Assembly: GCA_035515475.1 (NCBI GenBank)
Contig: DATJBF010000076.1
Span: forward strand, 1 to 58,536
Direction of reading: 5' to 3'
Length of the DNA stretch: 58,536 bases
DNA from: DATJBF01 sp035515475
Lineage (GTDB): Bacteria; Verrucomicrobiota; Verrucomicrobiia; Palsa-1439
Positions 1-7,025 of this stretch are shown in pieces. Every line of letters begins with the position of its first letter. Position 1 is the stretch's first letter. Position numbers and translations under genes: made by a program. Under the pieces are notes generated by a model. The model was not told the DNA's origin and searched no databases. It worked only from the letters and a program-made list of their open reading frames with translations.

Positions 1-2
1 GC

Positions 3-110
3 ACCCAGTCACACGCCGACGCCGCTTGGCGTCGAGCCGTGGAAACCTGGTTACAACAAAACGAGATCATCATGATCTCTGAACCCAAAAGCGTTACCCA
101 GTTTCCATGA
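3..110 (+). CDS. Possible 3' end of a truncated gene at the left edge
   Basis: An open frame enters from the left edge and ends at a TGA after 35 codons. The readable part contains 'RRAVETWLQQNE' and 'MISEPKSVTQFP', which has an ordinary amino-acid composition and a helical look. A 7-bp hairpin (CCAGTTT/AAACTGG, about 99-118) overlaps the stop and could help transcription end, but no T-run follows. A second frame (from base 1) is also open to a TGA at about base 75, so the assignment is weak. No family is recognised. Confidence 0.25.
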   Translation, partial: TQSHADAAWRRAVETWLQQNEIIMISEPKSVTQFP

Positions 111-310
111 AAACTGGTCTCATAAATAGGTTGTCCGCACAAGAATGAGGGTCGTCGTCCCAGCCGGCATCCTGAAGCTTCGGCACGACATATTTCCGGC
201 AAGTATCAGCTTCGTTAGGCATCGTGGTTTGAACGGCCTCCGCCCCTCACCGATTGAACAGCATTGTAGCGATTAGGGCTGCTAGAGGCAAGTTCGGTGC
301 GAACGGGGGA
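111..310. other. Intergenic stretch without recognised gene
   Basis: No coding region with recognisable protein character is seen on either strand. The stretch carries short repeat-like text only and leads into the heptanucleotide repeats that start at about 318. Confidence 0.4.
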
Positions 311-317
311 AGCCATC

Positions 318-443
318 GGCTGTCAGTCGTCGGCTCTCGGCCAGCACGGGCGTGAAGCTGTCGGCTATCAGCAATTGGTTGTCGGCCAGCGACCGACTGA
401 GACTTGCCTCGAAAGCTTCCGGGGTGAACTTCGTGTTCTTCGT
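318..443. repeat. Heptanucleotide repeat tract (GGCTGTC type) and dispersed motif
   Basis: From 318 the sequence reads as consecutive 7-mers (GGCTGTC, AGTCGTC, GGCTCTC, GGCCAGC), with a second stretch near 359-400 (GTCGGCT, ATCAGCA, GTCGGCC). An 18-base motif, AACTTCGTGTTCTTCGTG, lies at about 426-443 and recurs at about 906-923. Translations of this DNA are low-complexity in all frames, so it is treated as non-coding repeat DNA. The pattern resembles the short tandem heptanucleotide repeats described in cyanobacteria, but the sequence differs. Confidence 0.6.
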
Positions 444-551
444 GGTGAAATTCGATTGGTATCCATTAGCGTTCATTCGCGGGCAACACGGTCGTTTCCG
501 CTCGCGGCAGAGGCGGCGTTGAACGGCTTGATGCGGCTGTCGCGCGGTTCG

Positions 552-845
552 TAGCCCTCATTGCTCGGCTCCGAGTCGCAATTGAACAACACGAAATTCG
601 CATTGTTGCAGGCAGAGTGTTCATTGCGGAGCCCTGAGTGTCCATTGCAGGAGCCCGACTGTTCATTGCACGACACCAACTGTTCATTGCAGCATCCCGA
701 GTCGCAATTGATCGACACTGACTCGCAGTTGCTCGACGCCGAGTCGCAATTGTTCGAGACCGCGTGTTCATTGTTTCACTCGAAGTGTTCATTGCTTGAG
801 GCCGAGTCGTCGTTGTTTCACACCGAGCGTTAATTGATTTCGTTG
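552..845. repeat. 21-bp-period array, 14 units
   Basis: Units start at 552, 573, 594, 615 and then every 21 bp to 825. Each has a conserved 12-base core, GAGT(CGCA or GTTC)ATTG with a few substitutions, followed by nine variable bases. Two core classes alternate irregularly: a TCGCAATTG class (573, 699, 741) and a TGTTCATTG class (615, 657, 678, 762, 783). A degenerate unit may precede at 510. Because 21 is divisible by three and the units lack stops, several frames on both strands are open and give heptapeptide repeats such as 'ESQLxxT/ECSLxxP'. No start with a Shine-Dalgarno site is evident. The conserved core recurs every two helical turns of B-DNA. Confidence 0.8.
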
Positions 846-877
846 CCGTGCAGGCGGTTTCGCAGGGATGAAAGGAA

Positions 878-950
878 GCTGTCAGCCGTCAGCGATCAGC
901 AGTCGGCAACTTCGTGTTCTTCGTGCGCTCGCCAGAGGCGAGTAAACTTC
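878..950. repeat. Heptanucleotide tract (GCYGTCA) and dispersed repeat fragment
   Basis: Four consecutive 7-mers, GCTGTCA, GCCGTCA, GCGATCA and GCAGTCG, occupy 878-905. The AACTTCGTGTTCTTCGTG motif follows at about 906-923, and a fragment GCCAGAGGCGAGTAAACTTCG lies at about 921-941. The last recurs with two differences near 14843 (upstream of the 502-residue gene). The tract separates the 21-bp array from the DUF6941-type gene; no coding signal is seen from 846 to 1061. Confidence 0.6.
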
Positions 951-1061
951 GTGGTGAGAAGATATTCCCCACACCAGAAAGGGCAACAAAAGCCGCCGGT
1001 CATCGGCGGCAAGCTGGAAGCACGTCCTACAACTTCTCAGCCGACAAGCTGGAAGCATGTC

Positions 1062-1496
1062 CTACATTTCCGCCGGCGGCGGACCTTTGGGCGGCGGCTG
1101 CGGCTGCATTTTGACGACGTTGAACCGCCGCTCGAGGATCAGTGCGTCGTCGCAGTAAAACTCAATCGAGTACATCCCCGGCTCGGGAAACGTCAGTCCG
1201 ACCAGGTTAAAATTCAGCTCGACGACCACATGCACGTCGGAAAACTGAATATTGCCATTGACCTCCGCCACGACGTGCTCGCTCTGGTCGTGGATGATTC
1301 GCAGTCGCGCGGCACATTGCCCCCGGCCCTCCGTCAGAGACACGAACACGCACAGTTGGGGATGCCGACAGGGGAAGGTCTGCGTGCCGATCTGGTTGAA
1401 AATGCCAATCAACGACTTCTTGCCCGTAAACTTGTCCTCGATAATCTGGTCACAAATGACGATGGCCAAGCCGGTGGGAGAAGGATTGTCAGTCAT
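1062..1496 (-). CDS. DUF6941-type small protein
   Basis: The product has 144 residues and starts 'MTDNPSPTGLAIVICDQII'. It looks like the DUF6941 family of small beta-rich proteins, whose members share the opening pattern of a hydrophobic strand, an 'IVICD' motif and 'GKKSLIGIFNQI'. The function of the family is unknown. The open frame extends 28 codons upstream, but that part is only the translation of GAAATCC heptanucleotide repeats, so the ATG at 1496 is preferred. The C-terminus is proline-rich ('PQPPPKGPPPAEM'). The gene stands alone between repeat tracts. Confidence 0.6.
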   Translation of the reverse strand: MTDNPSPTGLAIVICDQIIEDKFTGKKSLIGIFNQIGTQTFPCRHPQLCVFVSLTEGRGQCAARLRIIHDQSEHVVAEVNGNIQFSDVHVVVELNFNLVGLTFPEPGMYSIEFYCDDALILERRFNVVKMQPQPPPKGPPPAEM

Positions 1497-1502
1497 AAAC
1501 TC

Positions 1503-1590
1503 GAAATCCGAGGAGTGAAAAGTCGAATGTCGAAATCCGAAATCCGAAACAAATCCGAAATCCGAAATCTCAATTTCCAAACAAATCCGA
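1503..1590. repeat. GAAATCC heptanucleotide array
   Basis: GAAATCC occurs at 1503, then in tandem at 1532, 1539 and 1558, with variants between and after (GAAAC, AAATCC, GAAATCT). It is the reverse complement of the GGATTTC units at 1653-1683 and 2107-2217, so arrays of opposite orientation face each other across the four-helix-bundle gene region. Confidence 0.75.
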
Positions 1591-1652
1591 ACATGGAAAA
1601 CAACGGCCTTTTGCTGAGTTCCTTGTTTCCGATTTGCCTCATCCCAAATTCC

Positions 1653-1682
1653 TTCGGATTTCGATATTCGAGTTTCGGATTT
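1653..1682. repeat. 30-bp direct repeat, left copy (GGATTTC type)
   Basis: This 30-base segment is identical to 2187-2216. It consists of heptamers GGATTTC, GATATTC, GAGTTTC and GGATTT preceded by TTC. The two copies bracket the four-helix-bundle gene at 1688-2107, with a 534-bp period. Confidence 0.85.
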
Positions 1683-1687
1683 ATATG

Positions 1688-2107
1688 TTATTGCGCTTTT
1701 CTGTAGATGGCCCCGAAAATGTTCATCAGTTCGGTGGCTTCTTGCGCCAACCGGTCTCGCTCAACACCATCGTTATCATGAAGATCGAGCAAGCGCAGGA
1801 AGAAACGGCTCTCTTTCGCCTCCTTGCGGCAGATTTTGATCTTCATAATAAAATCCTTCTGGCCAAGCGATTCATTGGCTTCGATGTAATTCGCACCGAC
1901 CGATCCTGAAGCCCGGACGAGTTGCTTCGCATCTTCGATGTTGGCTATGGTCTTTGGCAATGTTTTGATGAACCGGCGCACCTCCTGAGCGAATCGGAAT
2001 GTTCGCTCCTCCAAATCGTACTTCTTGCCCCCGACTGCAGAATAACTTCCGTTGGTCTCACGCACCTGACGGTTAAACCCATGTTTCTGATTTGCCCGTT
2101 TCAGCAT
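1688..2107 (-). CDS. Four-helix-bundle protein (IVP/S23 type)
   Basis: The product has 139 residues. The core (about residues 28-135) has the family pattern 'YDLEERTFRFAQEVRRF', 'RASGSVGANYIEAN', 'KDFIMKIKICRKEAKES' and 'FFLRLLD', typical of the four-helix-bundle family that includes proteins encoded by 23S rRNA intervening sequences and resembles Avd of diversity-generating retroelements. These proteins are small nucleic-acid-binding-type bundles; their cellular role is not established. The N-terminal 27 residues are less conserved, and the start sits at the edge of a GGATTTC repeat tract, so a later start is possible. It is enclosed by a 30-bp direct repeat and is not near an rRNA gene here. 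Confidence 0.8.
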   Translation of the reverse strand: MLKRANQKHGFNRQVRETNGSYSAVGGKKYDLEERTFRFAQEVRRFIKTLPKTIANIEDAKQLVRASGSVGANYIEANESLGQKDFIMKIKICRKEAKESRFFLRLLDLHDNDGVERDRLAQEATELMNIFGAIYRKAQ

Positions 2108-2220
2108 TCGGATTTATTTCGTGCTTCGAGATTCGGATTTCGGATCTTCTAATCGCAGATTTGCCTTCTTCAACATTCCGACTGATTTCGGATTTCGATA
2201 TTCGAGTTTCGGATTTGCCT
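2107..2220. repeat. GGATTTC heptanucleotide array with right copy of the 30-bp direct repeat
   Basis: Heptamers GAGATTC, GGATTTC and GGATCTT occupy 2128-2148, and TGATTTC, GGATTTC, GATATTC, GAGTTTC, GGATTTG occupy 2183-2217. Bases 2187-2216 are identical to 1653-1682. The array ends directly at the stop codon of the ACT-domain gene. Confidence 0.8.
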
Positions 2221-2221
2221 T

Positions 2222-2692
2222 CTACCGTGAGATATCTTTCTGGCTCAGCACGCTGTAGCCGGCCTTTCTCAAGACGTCGCGGGCAAACTCGGGCTCTTCA
2301 CAGTGCAACGCCAGCAGCGCCTTGTCGTGCGGACGAACCATCAACGAGTACGTGTACTGGATGTTCACTTCCCCCGCGACCAGACAACGCAACACAGTGT
2401 CGAGCTTTTCGGGACCGCGCGGCAACTCGACCACGAGCAGGTTCGATTCGCTGACCGGAATACCCGCCTTGGCCAGGGCCTCGCGGCAGCGCTCGGGGTC
2501 GTCCACGACAATCCGCACCACGGACGCGTCGGCGGTGTCCACCACCGAGATGCCGCATACGTGGACGTTCGACTCCCCCAGCGTGCGGGTGAGATCCAGG
2601 AGCGCCCCGACCTTGTTCTCGAGAAAAACGGAAAACTGACGGACGAGCGGCGTTTGTAGCGATTCGCGGACCTTGTCTTCTGATTGCGCCAT
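2222..2692 (-). CDS. ACT domain-containing protein
   Basis: The product has 156 residues with two ACT-like halves: residues about 15-80 ('VRQFSVFLENKVGALLDLTRTL', then 'VCGISVVDTADASVVRIVVDD') and about 85-155 ('NLLVVELPRGPEKLDTVLRCL'). ACT domains bind small ligands, usually amino acids, and control enzymes of amino-acid metabolism. No catalytic domain is attached, so it is probably a stand-alone regulatory or sensor subunit. It is last in the minus-strand sulfur operon, 161 bp beyond cysNC, with a palindromic element between them, so co-transcription is plausible but not shown. Confidence 0.8.
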   Translation of the reverse strand: MAQSEDKVRESLQTPLVRQFSVFLENKVGALLDLTRTLGESNVHVCGISVVDTADASVVRIVVDDPERCREALAKAGIPVSESNLLVVELPRGPEKLDTVLRCLVAGEVNIQYTYSLMVRPHDKALLALHCEEPEFARDVLRKAGYSVLSQKDISR

Positions 2693-2775
2693 GCGATCTC
2701 CTTGCGGCGCTTATTCTACCGCAGGTTGCCACCGCGCGAAAGCAAAAGTTGGTGCTCGCCTGACTTACGGGCGCT

Positions 2776-2831
2776 GTTGTAGTCGCCCCGCTCTCCCGGG
2801 GCGCCACACGGCGACTGAGCGCCGTGACTAC
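2776..2831. repeat. Palindromic element (GTAGTC...GACTAC)
   Basis: GTAGTC at the left end is matched by GACTAC at the right, with further internal complementary blocks (CCCCG/CGGGG and CGGCG/CGCCG). It lies between the ACT gene and cysNC. It resembles other REP-like palindromes in this window. Confidence 0.5.
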
Positions 2832-2853
2832 ATTCCTTCTGCAACGCCCGAAC

Positions 2854-4722
2854 CTACTGAATGTGGTGGACCTTCAAATAGTCAATGATGTGCGCCACGC
2901 ACTCCGCCGGGGTCTGCTGGTCCGTGTGAACGACAACCTCCGGTTTTTCGGGCGCCTCGTACGGCGCGGACACACCCGTGAAATTGGCAATCTGACCGGC
3001 CCGCGCCTTTTTGTAGAGTCCCTTCGAGTCGCGCTGCTCGCACACTTCAAGCGGAGCGTCGACATACACTTCGATGAATTCCCCCTCATTGACCAGCGAG
3101 CGCGCCAGCCGTCGATCATCGCGGTACGGCGAAATGAACGCCGTGATGACCAGCGTGCCCGCGTCCATCATCAGTCGAGCCACTTCACCGACGCGCCGGA
3201 TGTTCTCCGTGCGGTCCTCGGGAGCGAACCCGAGGTTGGCGCTGAGCCCGTGGCGGATGTTGTCGCCATCGAGGATGTAGGTGTGCAGGCCCATCTGGAA
3301 AAGCTCGCGCTCCAACTCCGTGGCCACGGTCGACTTGCCGGCACCCGACAAACCGGTGAGCCAGATGATGGCCCCCTTGTGCCGGTTGCGCTGCTCGCGC
3401 GCCTCGCGGGTGACCTTGCCGGCCGACCAAAAGATGTTCTGGCTCTTCACGCCCGACATCACCTGCCGGCGATCGGGATACTCGCCCTTCGCAATCACGC
3501 CGCCCCCACACACCATGCGGTGATCGACCAACACGAACCGGCCCGTGCCCACGATGCGATCGTAATTGTCGAACGCCATGGGAACCTTGGCGCGGATCGT
3601 CACCTCGGCGACGTCGTTGCGCGCAATGTACGGCCGCGATTTCGTGTCGATCTCCGCCAGCGTCGCCGCGTCGATCAGTTTCTCGATGGACTGAACCTGG
3701 CATTCCACTTCTTCCGTCGTCAGCTTCAGCTTGATCTTGCGTCCGACCTCAAGATTCTGGCGTCCGAGCCAGAACAGTTTGGCGTTAAACACGTCGGTCT
3801 CGATGGGCGCGTCCTGCTCGGGCGAGCCGATTTGACCGCGCTCGACGAACACCTGTTCGGTCAGCGTGATACCGACCGATTCGCCGGCGTGGGCGCAATC
3901 GCGGGAATCCTGCGGCCAAGTTTCGATCGACTTGATCGTGCTCACCTTGTTGCGCGGCGAGAAGAGAATCTTGTCGCCGACGCGGAGCGTGCCGGACTCG
4001 ACGCGGCCGGCGAGAATGCGCCGGTGGTCGAACCGATAAACGTCCTGAATCGGGAACCGGAGCGGCAGGTCTTGCAGCGGAGCGGCAACTTGAAACCGGT
4101 CCAGCGCCTCTAGCACGGTCGGGCCGCTGTACCATGGCATGTTCGATGATTTGCGGGCCACGTTGTCCCCCCGGCTGGCGGAAATCGGAATGAACAACTT
4201 CGGCACAACGTCCAGTTGCTTGAGAAAGGCGCGGTACTCGTCCTCGATCGATTTGAAAACCTTGTCGCTGTACCCCTTCAAATCCATTTTGTTGACCAGC
4301 ACGGCGACCTGTCGGACGCCCAAGAGCGACAGCAGAAACCCGTGCCGGCGCGATTGCTCTTGTACGCCTTCGTTCGCGTCGATGAGTAACAGCGCGGCTT
4401 CGGCGCTCGCCGCACCGGTGACCATGTTCTTGAGGAACTCTTTGTGGCCGGGCGCGTCGATGATGACGTACTGGCGTTTCGGCGTGCGGAACCAGATATG
4501 CGCGGTGTCGATGGTGACGTTTTGGTCGCGCTCGGCCTGCAGGCCATCCATCAGGAACGCCCACTCGAATGGCATCCCGCGATGGGCGCAGGCCGCTTTG
4601 ATCTTCTCGTACTTGCCCTCGGGCAACGAGCCGGTGTCGTAAAACAGCCGCCCCACCAGCGTAGACTTGCCGTGGTCGACGTGGCCGACGATGACGATCT
4701 TCAGTTGTTCAACTGAAGTCAT
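2854..4722 (-). CDS. cysNC: Bifunctional sulfate adenylyltransferase large subunit / adenylylsulfate kinase (CysN-CysC fusion)
   Basis: The product has 622 residues. The N-terminal part (about 1-430) is a translation-factor-type GTPase with 'GHVDHGKST' (G1), 'DAPGHKEF' (G3) and 'NKMDL' (G4), followed by beta-barrel domains; this is CysN, which with CysD makes adenosine 5'-phosphosulfate from ATP and sulfate. The C-terminal part (about 440-622) has the P-loop 'GLSGAGKST' and 'ILDGDNIRHGL' of APS kinase (CysC), which makes PAPS. The fusion order is that of NodQ-type proteins. The start at 4722 has a good ribosome site (GGAGAG). It follows cysD in the same operon, with a dispersed repeat in the gap. 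Confidence 0.95.
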   Translation of the reverse strand: MTSVEQLKIVIVGHVDHGKSTLVGRLFYDTGSLPEGKYEKIKAACAHRGMPFEWAFLMDGLQAERDQNVTIDTAHIWFRTPKRQYVIIDAPGHKEFLKNMVTGAASAEAALLLIDANEGVQEQSRRHGFLLSLLGVRQVAVLVNKMDLKGYSDKVFKSIEDEYRAFLKQLDVVPKLFIPISASRGDNVARKSSNMPWYSGPTVLEALDRFQVAAPLQDLPLRFPIQDVYRFDHRRILAGRVESGTLRVGDKILFSPRNKVSTIKSIETWPQDSRDCAHAGESVGITLTEQVFVERGQIGSPEQDAPIETDVFNAKLFWLGRQNLEVGRKIKLKLTTEEVECQVQSIEKLIDAATLAEIDTKSRPYIARNDVAEVTIRAKVPMAFDNYDRIVGTGRFVLVDHRMVCGGGVIAKGEYPDRRQVMSGVKSQNIFWSAGKVTREAREQRNRHKGAIIWLTGLSGAGKSTVATELERELFQMGLHTYILDGDNIRHGLSANLGFAPEDRTENIRRVGEVARLMMDAGTLVITAFISPYRDDRRLARSLVNEGEFIEVYVDAPLEVCEQRDSKGLYKKARAGQIANFTGVSAPYEAPEKPEVVVHTDQQTPAECVAHIIDYLKVHHIQ

Positions 4723-4738
4723 GTTCTCTCCTAGAAGT

Positions 4739-4830
4739 TGTCACCCTGAGCTTGCCCCGAAAGCTTTCGGGGCGGAGCGAAGGGTCTCTCTCCGAACAAC
4801 TGAGATTCTTCGCTTCCCTCAGAATGACAG
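4739..4830. repeat. Dispersed repeat with perfect 20-bp palindrome between cysD and cysNC
   Basis: The segment begins with a 'TCACCCTGAGCTTGCC' motif, includes the perfect palindrome GCCCCGAAAGCTTTCGGGGC (4754-4773), and ends with 'GATTCTTCGCTTCCCTCAGA' text. This type of hairpin-forming dispersed repeat is common in many bacterial genomes. Relatives are seen near 16672 and, inside a gene, at 37745-37862. Confidence 0.7.
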
Positions 4831-4839
4831 CCAAAGCGG

Positions 4840-5640
4840 CTACATGTATCCATCGCGCCTCAATTTCTCGAAGGCGTCTTCGCTTTCCTGGTCCTGGGCG
4901 CGGACGCTCCGCTCGCTCTTCTTCGTGGTGCGCAACTCTTCGCGGATTTTCTCGTGCGTGTCCGCCGTGGAATCAATGCTGAACGTGCACGGAACGCAGC
5001 CGAGGCTCCGATACCGTTTGCCGCCTTTGGCGAAATAGAGCGGGACCATGGGAATCTTCTCGCGCTCGGCGTACTCCCAGATGTTCATCTCCGTCCAGTG
5101 CAACAGTGGATGGACGCGCAAATGCGTGCCGCCGGCCAGGTCGGTGTTGAATTGGTCCCACAACTCGGGCGGTTGGTCTTCGACGTTCCATTCCATGTTC
5201 TTGTCCCGTGGCGAAAAGTAACGCTCCTTGGCGCGCGTCGGGTCTTCGTCGCGGCGGACGCCGACGATGAGGCCGCCGTATTTCTCGCGGTCGACGACCT
5301 TCTTCAGGTTTTCCTTCAACAACGCCGAGCAACACACGACGCGTCCGAGTTGGTGGTTCATCCCCTGGGCGAGGGCCTCGTCGTTGCGAGCGATGACGAG
5401 ATTGAGTTTCCACTCTTTCGTCAGGCGGTCGCGCAACGCGACCAACTCGGGCATGTCGAAGCTCGTTTCCATGAACACGCAGGGGAACGGGACGTGCCCG
5501 AAAAACGCCTTGCGCGTCAGCCACAGGAGCGTCATCGAGTCTTTGCCCACGCTCCAGAGCATCGCCAGCCGCTCGATCTTGTTGAACGCCTCGCGGATGA
5601 TGAAGATGCTCTGGTTCTCCAGCTTATCGAGATGATCCAT
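4840..5640 (-). CDS. cysD: Sulfate adenylyltransferase subunit 2 (CysD)
   Basis: The product has 266 residues and belongs to the PAPS-reductase/ATP-pyrophosphatase superfamily; the PP-loop is 'WSVGKDSMTLLWL'. Other conserved pieces are 'VFMETSFDMPEL', 'FSPRDKNMEWN' and 'LHWTEMNIWEYAEREKIPM'. With CysN it forms the ATP sulfurylase that activates sulfate. The ATG at 5640 has a GGAAG ribosome site. It lies between cysH and cysNC in the operon. The length is slightly short of the roughly 300 residues of many CysD proteins but both ends look natural. Confidence 0.95.
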   Translation of the reverse strand: MDHLDKLENQSIFIIREAFNKIERLAMLWSVGKDSMTLLWLTRKAFFGHVPFPCVFMETSFDMPELVALRDRLTKEWKLNLVIARNDEALAQGMNHQLGRVVCCSALLKENLKKVVDREKYGGLIVGVRRDEDPTRAKERYFSPRDKNMEWNVEDQPPELWDQFNTDLAGGTHLRVHPLLHWTEMNIWEYAEREKIPMVPLYFAKGGKRYRSLGCVPCTFSIDSTADTHEKIREELRTTKKSERSVRAQDQESEDAFEKLRRDGYM

Positions 5641-5712
5641 GTCTTCCGTTGTGTTGGGGGCGAATTGTATCCACGACCGGTGGCGATTGAAAATCGTTTC
5701 TGCGGGGGTTCC

Positions 5713-6435
5713 TTAAATGTTGGCCGCGAACGTGTGGAGTCCGCACTCCGTCTTGTCCGTGCCCGCCCAGCGGCCGGCCCGTTCGTGTTCGCCATCTTTC
5801 ACGGCGCGGGTGCAGCAGTCGGGCCAGCAACCGATGCTCGGATATCCCCGGTCGTGAAGCGGGTTGTAGTGAAGCTGGTGACTGATGATGTACCACCATA
5901 CCTCCTCCTTGCTCCAACTCGCCAAGGGATTGATTTTGAGATACCGGTGACCGCCGGGCGTTTCCTGCAACTGGAGGATCTTCGCGCCCTGGCGCGTCCC
6001 GCTCTGCGAGCGACGCAGCCCGGTAATCATCGCGTCGATTTCGGGCAGCTTCTTCTGGAGCGGGAGGACCTTGCGCAGCGCACAGCATTGGTCCGGCTCG
6101 CGGCGATACAGCTCGGGACCATGCTTCTCCGCCTGCTGCTCGGGCGTCAACTCCGGATGGAGCCGTTCGATGCCGACACCGTATTCCTGCTCGACCTTAT
6201 GGATGAGCTCGACGGTTTCCTTAAACAGGAATCCCGTGTCGATGGTGAAAATCGGGATGCGCGGCGTGACCTTGCGCATGGCGATATCGATCACCACCAG
6301 GCCTTCCGGGCCGAACGCAGACGAAATGGCCACCCGCGGGGCAAAGCTGTCCGCCGCCCACTGCAGGACATCGCGTGGCGTCCGGTTTTCGAACTCCGCC
6401 GCCAGGACCCGGATCTCTTCCGACGTGAACTTCAC
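5713..6435 (-). CDS. cysH: Assimilatory adenylyl-/phosphoadenylyl-sulfate reductase (CysH)
   Basis: The product has 240 residues and reduces APS or PAPS to sulfite using thioredoxin-type reductant. Visible motifs are 'AISSAFGPEGLVVIDIA', 'IDTGFLFKETVEL', 'GLRRSQSGTRQGAK' and the C-terminal 'KTECGLH' with the catalytic cysteine. The cysteine pair 'CC' (in 'DQCCALRKV') and a second cluster mark the [4Fe-4S] class, usually APS-preferring. The second motif here reads 'GCWPDCCTRAV', two residues longer than the usual 'GCxPCTRAV'. The start is a GTG at 6435, ten bases after the stop of the NIL gene. Confidence 0.93.
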   Translation of the reverse strand: MKFTSEEIRVLAAEFENRTPRDVLQWAADSFAPRVAISSAFGPEGLVVIDIAMRKVTPRIPIFTIDTGFLFKETVELIHKVEQEYGVGIERLHPELTPEQQAEKHGPELYRREPDQCCALRKVLPLQKKLPEIDAMITGLRRSQSGTRQGAKILQLQETPGGHRYLKINPLASWSKEEVWWYIISHQLHYNPLHDRGYPSIGCWPDCCTRAVKDGEHERAGRWAGTDKTECGLHTFAANI

Positions 6436-6444
6436 AACCGGTGT

Positions 6445-6711
6445 CTACCCTTCGATGACATTGATTTCGACCGGCTCGACCTTGATGCCCAGGTTTTCCA
6501 GCCACTTGATCGCTTTCTTGATCTCGGCGCGCTCGCCTTCCAATTCGAGCGACACAATCCCCACTTCTTCCGTCACGCTGGCCTGCCGAATGTTCGTGAC
6601 CACCTCGAACTTGTGGCCGAGTTCGTAAATGACCGGCCGTTGGATGGCCTTCCTGGGATAGGTCAGCCAGAGACGCTTCGTCTCTCGTGCTGTCTTCGCT
6701 GTCCGTGACAT
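6445..6711 (-). CDS. NIL domain-containing protein
   Basis: The product has 88 residues. It matches the NIL domain, a small ferredoxin-like fold often attached to methionine ABC-transporter ATPases or to ferredoxins in sulfur metabolism ('RLWLTYPRKAIQRPVIYEL', 'EVGIVSLELEGE', 'AIKWLENLGIKVEPV'). Here it stands alone with no Fe-S ligands. Its position between the sulfur carrier and cysH points to a role in sulfur amino-acid metabolism, perhaps as a ligand sensor or partner protein; that is inference. Confidence 0.85.
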   Translation of the reverse strand: MSRTAKTARETKRLWLTYPRKAIQRPVIYELGHKFEVVTNIRQASVTEEVGIVSLELEGERAEIKKAIKWLENLGIKVEPVEINVIEG

Positions 6712-6734
6712 GGGTTTCTCAAGCGGTCCAGCGT

Positions 6735-7010
6735 CTAACCGCCCGCAATCGCCGGGATCACGGAAATCTCGTCGCCGTCCTTGACGGGCGTATTCCTGCC
6801 CTGCGCGAACCGAATATCTTCGTCGTTCAAATACACGTTCACGAACCGTCGCAACTCGCCCCGCTCATCGCACAGCCGCTCTTTCAGCCCCGGATACTGC
6901 TGTTCCAAGCTGTCGATAATCTCCTGGATCGTCGCGCCGCTGGTTTGCACCGTGTCTTTGTCCTTCGTCAACTTCCGCAACGGCGTTGGAATTCTTACGT
7001 TTACTGGCAT
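6735..7010 (-). CDS. MoaD/ThiS-family sulfur carrier protein
   Basis: The product has 91 residues with a ubiquitin-like beta-grasp pattern ('VNVRIPTPLRKL', 'ATIQEIIDSLEQQYPGL', 'VNVYLNDEDIRF', 'PVKDGDEISVIPAIAGG'). It ends in Gly-Gly, the residue pair that is adenylated and converted to a thiocarboxylate in MoaD, ThiS and CysO. No molybdopterin or thiamine-thiazole genes are adjacent; the neighbours are a threonine-synthase-like PLP enzyme and sulfate-reduction genes, which resembles the CysO-CysM arrangement of cysteine synthesis. The start at 7010 has a GGAG ribosome site. Confidence 0.9.
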   Translation of the reverse strand: MPVNVRIPTPLRKLTKDKDTVQTSGATIQEIIDSLEQQYPGLKERLCDERGELRRFVNVYLNDEDIRFAQGRNTPVKDGDEISVIPAIAGG

Positions 7011-7025
7011 CTTCGTTTCTCCTTC

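Noticed and set aside
561..833. 90-codon frame made of heptapeptide repeats
   Set aside because: Several frames on both strands are equally open because the 21-bp unit has no stops; no ribosome site or conserved start supports translation.
552..845. CRISPR array
   Set aside because: The period is only 21 bp, the cores vary and spacers have nine bases; no cas genes are nearby.
1688..2107. Avd of a diversity-generating retroelement
   Set aside because: No reverse transcriptase, template repeat or variable repeat is found nearby.
4954..6708. 584-codon open frame on the plus strand
   Set aside because: It spans cysD, cysH and the NIL gene in antisense and ignores their boundaries.
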